Part shown: in pieces, positions 18,695 through 26,487 of the stretch
How positions within the stretch are numbered: position 1 is the first letter of the stretch
Layout of the letters: the number at the start of each line of letters is the position of its first letter
NCBI GenBank assembly: GCA_002778785.1
Contig: PEZS01000011.1
Span: 248,001-312,000 of the forward strand
Reading direction: 5' to 3'
Origin: Bdellovibrionales bacterium CG10_big_fil_rev_8_21_14_0_10_45_34
Lineage (GTDB): Bacteria; Bdellovibrionota; Bdellovibrionia; Bdellovibrionales; 1-14-0-10-45-34
Length of the DNA stretch: 64,000 nucleotides
Made by a program: the position numbers and the translations under genes
The notes under the pieces: generated by a model
What the model was told of the DNA's origin: nothing
The model's database searches: none
The model's input: only the letters and a program-made list of their open reading frames with translations

Positions 18695-19442
18695 CGAGAT
18701 GGCGGTCAATGATAGTAACAAAATGTGAAGTTGGGTAAGCACCCTTAACAGAGACACCGTTGACCAAAAATCCTGGTGTACCAAAAATCTCAAACTTGTT
18801 AGCCTCAGCCATATCCGCTTCGATGTTTTTCTTCACTGAATCCGCTTTCAGATCTTTTTTGAGCTTAGCAAGATCAGCACCGACTTTTTTAGCCGTCTCT
18901 TCCATATAGGACTTGCTCAGCTTCGACTGATTCTCGAAAAGAAGGTCGTGAAATTTGTAGGCCTTTTCAACGCTTTGAAGTGCTATAGCCTCAAAATACT
19001 CCGCAGCAGGTTGAGCCAATGGGTGATTTGGAAGCGGTAGATGCTTGTAGATAAATCGAACCTTGCCTTTGTACTTCTCTTTTAATTCATTGATCGTGGC
19101 GTAACCGCGACTGCAGAACGGACACTGGAAGTCAGAGTATTCCACAATAGTTATCGGCGCATCAGCTGGGCCCCATGCGGCTCGCCCCTCAAGTGCCGGT
19201 TGTTTGGGGTTATTAAACTCTTCTTCAGCAGCTTTCTTAGAATCCTCTTCCTGACGTTCTGCCTGCTTCTTTTGAGCTTCTCTTGCGGCATTGTTGAGTG
19301 CATCTAATATCTCTACAGGATTCTTTTCAAATGCATTGGTAAGAATCTCGGGGTTCTCTTCTAATACTTTCTTGAGTTGATCTTTCGATGGGCTACACGC
19401 AACCAAAGCGAGTGGTAACAAAAACGCGATAAACTTCTTCAT
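18684..19442 (-). CDS. DsbA-family thioredoxin-like lipoprotein
   Basis: A 252-residue periplasmic or membrane-anchored oxidoreductase. It has a lipoprotein signal (LALVAC), then a Lys/Glu-rich helical stretch (about 20-90), then a DsbA/Thioredoxin_4 domain with the active site CPFC preceded by VEYSDFQ, and the cis-Pro region FGTPGFLVNG. Such proteins oxidise or isomerise disulfides in exported proteins; this one resembles the BdbD/ScsC-like group. AGGAG lies seven bases before ATG 19442; an in-frame upstream ATG (19484) is not needed. It lies 94 bases downstream of ygfZ on the same strand. Confidence 0.88.
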   Translation of the reverse strand: MKKFIAFLLPLALVACSPSKDQLKKVLEENPEILTNAFEKNPVEILDALNNAAREAQKKQAERQEEDSKKAAEEEFNNPKQPALEGRAAWGPADAPITIVEYSDFQCPFCSRGYATINELKEKYKGKVRFIYKHLPLPNHPLAQPAAEYFEAIALQSVEKAYKFHDLLFENQSKLSKSYMEETAKKVGADLAKLKKDLKADSVKKNIEADMAEANKFEIFGTPGFLVNGVSVKGAYPTSHFVTIIDRHLEKK

Positions 19443-19536
19443 TTTATATCTCCTAATTTGTTCAACCAAAATATTGTGACACAAAAGTAAAAAGGTGCCA
19501 CCTAACTTTTTGCGACAGGGTGCATCTGCAAGACCA

Positions 19537-20448
19537 CTAGGTTTCTTGAAGCAGCTCGGCTTCGACCTCGAAACCCGGCAAGAAACAACGAACTGGTGGA
19601 GCGGAATCTTTCTCTCTTAGCTGGGAGCTAAGTATTCTTGCTAAAAACACAGTGCCGCCAAATGTATCCAGCGCACCATCTTGGACAGTCCCAATCTTTT
19701 TTCCCTTTTCAAAGCAGACTTCTGATTCGTAAGATTTAAACACGACTTCCATCGAGGTCCAAAGTGGAACCCAGACGTTCGGGCGCCTTCCATAGCTGCG
19801 AACTTTTTCAATAACTTCTTGGCCTGGATAACAGCCCTTGCTTTCATGACAGAGAGATTCGAAGGCGGAAACCTCTGGCGCCATAAACTCTTTATAGTTG
19901 GACTCGGGATCTGGAATTCCGCAACTCAAGTAGAAAGCACGAGCTTCTTCAGGATTTGCGAACTTGAATTGCTCTGTCGAAAGAGTCGACTCATAAGAGG
20001 CGCCACCAAGCTGCCAAGATGACTTCCAATTGCCAAAAGCAAACTTACAATCAAACAGCATCTCAATTGGTGGTTTTTCCCGCTGATACCGAAATTCAAA
20101 AACAGATCCCTTGCTTGCTTCTGCCCGCCAGCTCACCTTCTCACTAAAGTGGTATTGGTCTAAAGTAGCCAGCACCTTCGACTCGAAAGAAGGCGGTACG
20201 ATAAGATCAAACCCAGAATCCATCTGGCGCACTAAAAACCAAGCGACTAAACTTCCGTTGGCGCGTAGAAAAGCCGTCGGAATCAGCTCACTGTCTTCGC
20301 GCCTGCGATCAATCGGAAATTTTTGTGTTGAAATTCTATTGAGGTAATCCGCCGAATCTGGCCCGACAAGCTTAATAGTTGGCCAGTGGCTTCGATCAAG
20401 GGCAAGTGTTTCAAACTGTTTAAATACTTGCCCCCGCAAATTGATCAC
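19537..20448 (-). CDS. ygfZ: YgfZ/GcvT-like folate-binding protein
   Basis: A 303-residue protein of the YgfZ (IBA57) family, which uses folate to help assemble or repair [4Fe-4S] clusters in certain enzymes. The diagnostic motif KGCYPGQEVIEK is present near residue 205 (family pattern K-G-C-[YF]-x-G-Q-E), with the GcvT-like fold before it. Radical SAM enzymes such as LipA are known clients in other bacteria, which fits this window. It starts with GTG whose bases overlap the TGA of the upstream GH15 gene (GTGA), so the two are translationally coupled, although no functional link is obvious. Confidence 0.88.
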   Translation of the reverse strand: MINLRGQVFKQFETLALDRSHWPTIKLVGPDSADYLNRISTQKFPIDRRREDSELIPTAFLRANGSLVAWFLVRQMDSGFDLIVPPSFESKVLATLDQYHFSEKVSWRAEASKGSVFEFRYQREKPPIEMLFDCKFAFGNWKSSWQLGGASYESTLSTEQFKFANPEEARAFYLSCGIPDPESNYKEFMAPEVSAFESLCHESKGCYPGQEVIEKVRSYGRRPNVWVPLWTSMEVVFKSYESEVCFEKGKKIGTVQDGALDTFGGTVFLARILSSQLREKDSAPPVRCFLPGFEVEAELLQET

Positions 20449-22634
20449 CTCTTAATTTCGCGCCTAGGAATGTAGAAGCTGCGCCCATCTGCAATGCTTC
20501 TTTTAAACAAAAGATATGCGCCATGACTCCATCCGAGCGGACGTACTGCCACAGTATCCTGCTCGCCTATCAGCCCTGCAGGAGTGGCAATATTAGCGAT
20601 GAATTGTAAATGCGCGCGATAGTCTTCTTTTCGTTCAATAGCGGCGATTCCTCGCTCCGCACTGAGCAGCGGCCATGCGCCACCAATGTGGTTCTCTCCG
20701 TAAGCATCAAAATTGTATCTGTAATATCCGACACCATACCGAGTTGATTTAGAAACATGTCGATCATACAGATTAAGGGTATTCGTGAAGTCCGGATCGA
20801 AAGGACTCACTAATCCTGCCATAATCCACTCTAAAAAACCTCCGTCAAGCACTCGGTCTTCGCGATAGTAAGCCGTCTCTCCTGGTCTTTTGTTATGAAT
20901 AAAAATCATGTGGTGATCACGCGGATTCCACCCATTGCTATCACCAACCTCCATGCGCGCGAAGTAGTTGTCTCCGTAATAGCCATTCTTAATAAGCGCC
21001 CAATCTTTGAGTTTTGTCGTCCATTCAGTGGCGCGATTTAAATAAGCGTCGCTCGCGGTAGGATCGGTCGTAAGCCCCGGCTGAGCTTCAAGCCATGCGG
21101 CAGCTTTTAATCCCTCAACAGCGGCCGCCAAGGAATTCGGGCTCAGTCCCCGATTCTCTTCCCAGCGCTCTTGATCTGTATTTGGCCCAGCAACTAGAAT
21201 AAATTCTGCTGCGCGAATCACCATATCTCTGTAATCGGAGTACCTAATGGCCCCCAACTCAACCAATCTCGAGACGAGAACTATAGGGAAACCAACTTGA
21301 TCGAGCTGAAAGGCTTGCCATGAAGGGTTACCGTCCACCCACATATTCTGCGCCCACGCGCCGTTTCTGTGTCCCCTTAGCTGAACTCTTTTAAACCATT
21401 GCGCTACATTTACTGCGGTTCTTAGGTCTCCGACGGAAATAAATGACAAAGCTTTGTGATACAAGTCCCTCGGCCAAACTCGTGTGTATCCACCATTTGA
21501 ATCCCCGATGTGGCGCCTGGAGCTCTCGTAATCTTGCTCGGTCATTCCCAATTCCCAAGGAATCCCCGGCTTTGCGGGCGCCGCAATTAAAGCTCCAGGA
21601 TTTCGCTTATCTTCGCTGGCCTTTAATACCAGTATGCTCGATTCAGCCAAAGAGTCCGATCTGTCGTAAACCAAACCGCTCAAATAACGAGACCACTCGT
21701 TAATCTGAGGCTTTACAATTTGGGCGTAACTTTCTTTAAATATAGACGCCACCTGAGACTCAAGCTGAGAACGCCAATTCGCATCTTCCGTAAATGCGAT
21801 CACCACTCTCGCCTCAATTGACTTGCCATTCTGTTCTGCGCTGAGTGCTCCTTCTACGTTTCCAAATTCAGCACGGTCCCAAGGGGTCGGCCATTGACCT
21901 GAGCGAATAATTTGATCGGGGGCGTTGACTCCCTCAAAACCGACACCCGCTGAGGAGCTGGGTAGACTCCATGCAACTATATGTTTAGAAAACGGTTTAA
22001 AAGTATTCGGCTCGTCGCCACGCACATCTCCCTGAAAATTAAGTAGCGCCTTGCCAAAAAGAGCGTCGACTACTTGCACTGTGTCGCCCCCGGGCGTGCT
22101 TTCTGCTGCTGGGTTGTGAACGAGATAGACGGTCCGCTCACCTGCGCTATGAAAATCTATTCTGTAATCGACGATGACAGCGGAGTACTCAGTATGGGCA
22201 GTGTAAGTCTTGTAAATTTTTACACCGGGGCCTGCGCCAATCATCGTGTAAACCAAAGAGGCAGGTTCACGCACGGTTGTGTATTTGAAGTCGAATCTTT
22301 CATCGATCAATCGATTCCCGTCTTTGATCATCAAAAAAGTGTTGCGAGTCTGAGCCCTATCTATTCGCGGGTAGTACACCTCTGAAAGTGCCCCTTCCGA
22401 CACCGTAAACCAAACTGGCGTAGAATAGGTTGTGCCAAATGCGTCTTTGTCAGGCCGATTCCAGTCCCCTATTTTACCTGGAGCACCGGGCGCGAAATTT
22501 GAGGGCTGATTGTTAAGCTTTTTTTGGATACTTGGCGGTAAATTGTAGGAGTATTCCAGAGTCTGTCCAAATGCGTTTACAACTGAAAAAATGACTCCAA
22601 CGCATGCCAACAGACTTAAAAGTGACTTGCTCAT
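20445..22634 (-). CDS. Secreted GH15 glucoamylase-type glycosidase
   Basis: A 729-residue exported enzyme. A signal peptide (MSKSLLSLLACVGVIF, cut near AFG) precedes an N-terminal beta domain (about 25-290, PVWFTVSEGALSEVYYPRID) typical of bacterial glucodextranase/glucoamylases, then an (alpha/alpha)6 catalytic domain (about 310-725). GGYTRVWPRD, the catalytic motif QERWEE, and the late ENHIGGAWP region are GH15 signatures. It would release glucose from alpha-glucans in the periplasm or outside. ATG 22634 is preceded by AAGGGGG and is the start of the signal peptide; a longer frame to 22730 lacks support. It is coupled to ygfZ. Confidence 0.9.
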   Translation of the reverse strand: MSKSLLSLLACVGVIFSVVNAFGQTLEYSYNLPPSIQKKLNNQPSNFAPGAPGKIGDWNRPDKDAFGTTYSTPVWFTVSEGALSEVYYPRIDRAQTRNTFLMIKDGNRLIDERFDFKYTTVREPASLVYTMIGAGPGVKIYKTYTAHTEYSAVIVDYRIDFHSAGERTVYLVHNPAAESTPGGDTVQVVDALFGKALLNFQGDVRGDEPNTFKPFSKHIVAWSLPSSSAGVGFEGVNAPDQIIRSGQWPTPWDRAEFGNVEGALSAEQNGKSIEARVVIAFTEDANWRSQLESQVASIFKESYAQIVKPQINEWSRYLSGLVYDRSDSLAESSILVLKASEDKRNPGALIAAPAKPGIPWELGMTEQDYESSRRHIGDSNGGYTRVWPRDLYHKALSFISVGDLRTAVNVAQWFKRVQLRGHRNGAWAQNMWVDGNPSWQAFQLDQVGFPIVLVSRLVELGAIRYSDYRDMVIRAAEFILVAGPNTDQERWEENRGLSPNSLAAAVEGLKAAAWLEAQPGLTTDPTASDAYLNRATEWTTKLKDWALIKNGYYGDNYFARMEVGDSNGWNPRDHHMIFIHNKRPGETAYYREDRVLDGGFLEWIMAGLVSPFDPDFTNTLNLYDRHVSKSTRYGVGYYRYNFDAYGENHIGGAWPLLSAERGIAAIERKEDYRAHLQFIANIATPAGLIGEQDTVAVRPLGWSHGAYLLFKRSIADGRSFYIPRREIKR

Positions 22635-22789
22635 AACACCCCCTTGTTTCCCACTTTGCAATTTTCCAAAACAGATAAGCTGCCAGAAGCAAGTGCCCAT
22701 CTCTTCAACCAACAAAGAATAAAAGCTCAAATTCTCTGTTTACGCAAATCTATATTGCACTGCTCTCGTTTAAGACTGATATTAATAAT

Positions 22790-23356
22790 ATGAACAGAGT
22801 TTGTTATTTACTCAGTGCAGTAGCGGTTACCTTTACTATCTCATTCCATCCAGACAATTCCTATTCGAATTCAACCGAGTGGACATATCGCAACCTAGCC
22901 CTTAAAGATTATACGCATATCAAAATGATGACTGATAAATTGGTTCGCAGTGACAACGCTACAGATAAAGATCGTATTGAAGCTCTCACGGTTTTGTTGT
23001 CTCGAAAAGACAATGACGGAACAAGAGGAAAATTATTTTTGCCCATTTTTTCTGACCTCGAGTCACCTAGCGAAAGTCTTAAATTATTGCTAGAAGCTGC
23101 TATAGAGAAGTCCGCGGATAAGACCCTCACCAATGAGCTTCGAGCAACCCAGTTTGTCATTATTGGAAATCTCATGGATGAGCTCATTAAGAACGCACCC
23201 AAAGAATCCCAGTTCCTTTTTGAAATTATTCGTGACAAGAGTCTCAAAGCGGATGGTCGGGTCGCGGGTTACATGGAGTTAAATGGTCTAAAAAAAGACA
23301 CCCAGCCCAGTCAGAGAGCCCGCAAGCTTCTGGCTCCGCCAGAAGCTGCTGACTAG
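22790..23356 (+). CDS. Exported helical protein of unknown function
   Basis: A 188-residue protein starting with a signal peptide (hydrophobic core at 5-18; cleavage near NSYS). The mature part is alpha-helical and charged, with HEAT/ARM-like regularity (DRIEALTVLL, LKLLLEAAIEKSA, LRATQFVIIGNLMDELI, VAGYMELNGL). I recognise no family. It is divergent from the GH15 gene, with a 155-base shared upstream gap. A strong hairpin overlaps its last codons. Confidence 0.6.
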   Translation: MNRVCYLLSAVAVTFTISFHPDNSYSNSTEWTYRNLALKDYTHIKMMTDKLVRSDNATDKDRIEALTVLLSRKDNDGTRGKLFLPIFSDLESPSESLKLLLEAAIEKSADKTLTNELRATQFVIIGNLMDELIKNAPKESQFLFEIIRDKSLKADGRVAGYMELNGLKKDTQPSQRARKLLAPPEAAD

Positions 23357-23364
23357 ACTTTTTT
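23325..23364 (+). terminator. Terminator hairpin overlapping a gene end
   Basis: A perfect 10-bp stem AGCTTCTGGC / GCCAGAAGCT (23325-23334 and 23338-23347) with a 3-base loop lies inside the last codons and is followed, 11 bases later, by TTTTTT (23359-23364). The spacing from stem to T run is longer than usual, so efficiency is uncertain. Confidence 0.5.
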
Positions 23365-23365
23365 G

Positions 23366-23998
23366 TTAGTACTTCACTGAACAGCCGTAGGGAGAGGTCG
23401 CCGTAAGAGTTACCGGTTTACCGCCCTTAAGAGAATCTAGCGCTTTTGAAACATAGTTTTCTGCTTTGGCAATATCTTCTTTGTCTGCACTCTTAATGCT
23501 GTCAATCGCTCCCATGTAAGCCAGATTTCCAGCTTTATCTATTACAAACATGTGGGGAGTTGTTTTGGCTCCATAGATTCTTCCTACCTTACCGTTCGAA
23601 TCTACTAGAACGGCGGTCGGAGCAGCCCCTTTTTCTGTGGTGAGTTTGTTGGCCTCCTCTGATTTGTAAAATCCTTCCTTTCCCGGCGCAGAGCTATTTA
23701 CCGAGAGCCACACAACTCCGTCTGCTGTGTATTTCTTCTGAAGAGTCTGCATGTTATTAGATTCGTAATGTTTTTTCACAAAGGGGCAATCGTGAGATAG
23801 CCACTCTAACACGACGGTTTTGCCTTTATAATCTGACAAGCTATGCTCTTTTCCGTTGGTATCAGTCAGAGTAAAACCGGGGGCCAAAGATCCTACCTTT
23901 AGAGACCCCACATCGGCGCTTTTTTTGGGGGCCGCTGCTAACTGAATAAATGAAGCCAAGGTCATAAGTCCGACAAGTAAGCTGATTCTTTTTCGCAT
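23366..23998 (-). CDS. Periplasmic redoxin (AhpC/TSA-like thioredoxin fold)
   Basis: A 210-residue exported protein. After a signal peptide (cut near QLAAA) comes a redoxin domain: GSLAPGFTLTDTNGKEHSLSDYKGKTVVLEWLSHDCPFVKKHY. The Cys in DCPFVKKHY is in the peroxidatic/thiol position and there is a second Cys near the C-terminus (YGCSVKY). KTTPHMFVIDKAGNLAYMGAID is typical of this thioredoxin-like group. AGGAGGAGG precedes ATG 23998, and the longer frame to 24058 is unlikely. It lies about 160 bases downstream of the DsbD-like gene on the same strand and would be a natural acceptor of its electrons. Confidence 0.85.
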   Translation of the reverse strand: MRKRISLLVGLMTLASFIQLAAAPKKSADVGSLKVGSLAPGFTLTDTNGKEHSLSDYKGKTVVLEWLSHDCPFVKKHYESNNMQTLQKKYTADGVVWLSVNSSAPGKEGFYKSEEANKLTTEKGAAPTAVLVDSNGKVGRIYGAKTTPHMFVIDKAGNLAYMGAIDSIKSADKEDIAKAENYVSKALDSLKGGKPVTLTATSPYGCSVKY

Positions 23999-24159
23999 TT
24001 CTTCCTCCTCCTGAAAGTTAATTTTTCTGTGGCTAGGTGGCTGCAATGCCATCTTCACGGCACTCTTATCTATATAGAAATCCGCACAGTGCCATCGCGC
24101 CTTTCTACCCAGAAGACCAGATCAGAGCGTAAACTCTTTTTGCAAAAGAAAAAGCATTT

Positions 24160-26394
24160 TTATTTTTTCTTAGCTGCCTCGAGGGCCTCTAAAACTATTG
24201 AGGGTGTAAGTATTGAAGGCAAAATCAGGGGCTCAACTAGGCCCGGACCATAAACAAGGTTGAGAGGCACTCCGCTTCTGCCGAAGCGGGTGAGAAATTC
24301 AGTTATTTCTGGGTTTGCGTTTGTCCAATCGCCTACAATCAACTTTACATTATTGTTTTTAAAATATTCGATGACCTCGTCTGAAGTAAAAACGGTTCTC
24401 TTGTTGACCTGACAAGTGATGCACCACGCGGCGGTGAAATCGACAAAAATCAATTGGCTTTCATTTGCCAACTTTTCGGTTTCGTCAGGAGAAAACTTGA
24501 TCGCGCTTAAAGAGCCATAACTTGACGTGAAAGACCCCGACGCCGAACCAGACACCGAGTTAGAGCTAGAAACTTGAGAAACCTTTTTCAATTCTACAAA
24601 GCCGTAATAAAGAGAGAGAATCACCGCGATCCAGCCTGCCCACTTGAGCCACTTAAGCTTTTTCGACTCTTGCGTCTTGGCTATCAACCAAAGTGAAAAC
24701 CAAATAGATAAAGAAACCAGCATCCATACAGAAATTGCAGAAAAACCAGCTTGAAGATTCAAAATCCAAAGAAGCCAGACAACAGTTGCAAATAAAGGGA
24801 AGGCCAAAAATTGTTTGAAAGTTTCCATCCAGCTTCCGGGCTTAGGAAGCCATCCCAGTAATTGCGGACGAAGCGCCAATATCAAAAACGGAAGTGCCAT
24901 ACCCAATCCTAGCCCCATAAAAATAAGAAGCGCAAAAAAGGGCGGGGAAGCTAAAGCGGTACCGAGCGCCGTTCCCATAAAAGGAGCCGTGCACGGCGTG
25001 GCAACTAATACAGCTAAGACACCAGAACCAATTGCACCCCATCGAGAATGACTAGAGGAAAATCGAGAAGTCAGTCGGGCGACAGAATCACCCATGCTAA
25101 GAGAGCCTATGAAGATGAGTCCCATAAGTGCAAACAGCAACGCCAAAGCTGCCACAAAAAGAGGCGACTGCAGCTGGAAACCCCATCCCACCGACTCCCC
25201 CAAAAGCCTGAGCACGAGAAGCGCAAAACCCATCACAAAAAATGAGCTAACAACACCGATGGAAAAGTAAAGTCCTTCAGAGCGCAGCTGATTTGCTTCT
25301 TTATCATTCTTTTTAAGCGCTTGAAATACGCCAAAAACTTTTATGGCCAGGATCGGAAACACACAGGGCATGAGGTTTAAGATCAGTCCGCCCAGCAGAG
25401 CAAAAATAATCGAGGTAAATATCTCAAGCCAACTGACTGTGCCGTCTGAAAAGTAGAATAAACGCTGAAATGACAATGCATCACGAAAAGTATTTTCGAG
25501 CTTCAAAGTAATTTCGCTTGTTCTATCAGAGGGATCAAGTGGGTGGCTATCCGCCCAAATTGTTGTCACACCTTTTGCGGCATGCACCTTCACTATGCCT
25601 TTAAGTCTCGCCGGCGCTTCTAACAAGAGCGGTGATTTTTTGAGCTCCAACAAGAATCCCGAAGGCAGTGACTTCCAAACGACAGGAGCCGCCGCTTCGA
25701 TCTGCCCTTCCCTGTCTGCGAAAAAATCTACATTTTTAATTTTTTCAAAACGCCTATCCGTATTGACAAAAACCTTGAGCATGTCACCTTCAGTTCCCTG
25801 AATATCAATGGGCCATGTGGGGCGCAAAATCGGCAGAAGCGAAAGGTATCGTGATATCAGTTGAACGGATTTGGAGTCTTCGGCTCCGAAAACATCTCCT
25901 AAAGAAATTTCCCAAGAACCTTTTTCCGGTAGGCACGTTGATTCGCACACTAGCCAGTCAGCATCAATTTTTATTGTTTTACCGTTTGCCACCGCTCTTG
26001 AAGGCAAATGAGCCTTCCAAAGGTAGAGAGTTTCTCCTGAGTATCCAAAATTGACTAGTGGTCCGTAATCAATGCGCTCCGGAATTGCGTAGAGCAACTC
26101 GTCTACTCTCCACTTTGATGGAACTCTCATTTTGATTTTTGGTGCTAAACCCGAGTCTCCAGGATTCATCCAGTAGACATGCCACCCTCGAACCATTTCA
26201 ATTCTCAATGCAAACCATATTGCCTGATGTGATAGGTCTGAGCCCGCCGGAGATTTTGCGGCATCAAGTGCTCGAGCATCCACTGCCAAAATTTGCGCCG
26301 ATGTTCGCTCGGTAGTTACTTTAACTGATTGAACGGCATCCAATGGAGGTGCCACAAAGAAACTTAAAAAAAATGCGAAGCGAAATAAAACCAT
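24160..26394 (-). CDS. DsbD/ScsB-type thiol:disulfide interchange protein
   Basis: A 744-residue inner-membrane protein that passes electrons from cytoplasmic thioredoxin to periplasmic thiol proteins. Residues 1-22 are a signal peptide. The N-terminal periplasmic domain (about 25-290) has CESTCLPEKG with a CxxxC pair, as in ScsB-like members. The central part (about 330-610) is the multi-helix CcdA-like channel with its two Cys in LMPCVFPILAIK and ATPCTAPFMG. The C-terminal thioredoxin domain has CITC. The ATG at 26394 has AAGGAG ten bases upstream; the in-frame TTG at 26415 lies beyond that SD. A Ser/Gly-rich linker precedes the last domain. It probably serves the nearby redoxin and DsbA-like proteins. 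Confidence 0.92.
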   Translation of the reverse strand: MVLFRFAFFLSFFVAPPLDAVQSVKVTTERTSAQILAVDARALDAAKSPAGSDLSHQAIWFALRIEMVRGWHVYWMNPGDSGLAPKIKMRVPSKWRVDELLYAIPERIDYGPLVNFGYSGETLYLWKAHLPSRAVANGKTIKIDADWLVCESTCLPEKGSWEISLGDVFGAEDSKSVQLISRYLSLLPILRPTWPIDIQGTEGDMLKVFVNTDRRFEKIKNVDFFADREGQIEAAAPVVWKSLPSGFLLELKKSPLLLEAPARLKGIVKVHAAKGVTTIWADSHPLDPSDRTSEITLKLENTFRDALSFQRLFYFSDGTVSWLEIFTSIIFALLGGLILNLMPCVFPILAIKVFGVFQALKKNDKEANQLRSEGLYFSIGVVSSFFVMGFALLVLRLLGESVGWGFQLQSPLFVAALALLFALMGLIFIGSLSMGDSVARLTSRFSSSHSRWGAIGSGVLAVLVATPCTAPFMGTALGTALASPPFFALLIFMGLGLGMALPFLILALRPQLLGWLPKPGSWMETFKQFLAFPLFATVVWLLWILNLQAGFSAISVWMLVSLSIWFSLWLIAKTQESKKLKWLKWAGWIAVILSLYYGFVELKKVSQVSSSNSVSGSASGSFTSSYGSLSAIKFSPDETEKLANESQLIFVDFTAAWCITCQVNKRTVFTSDEVIEYFKNNNVKLIVGDWTNANPEITEFLTRFGRSGVPLNLVYGPGLVEPLILPSILTPSIVLEALEAAKKK

Positions 26395-26487
26395 AGAAGT
26401 AACGCTCCTTGACAAAACGACCCTCGCTCATGATAACACAGACACGTTCATTTCATACCCCAACACTTTGAAATGCCAGAGGAATTC

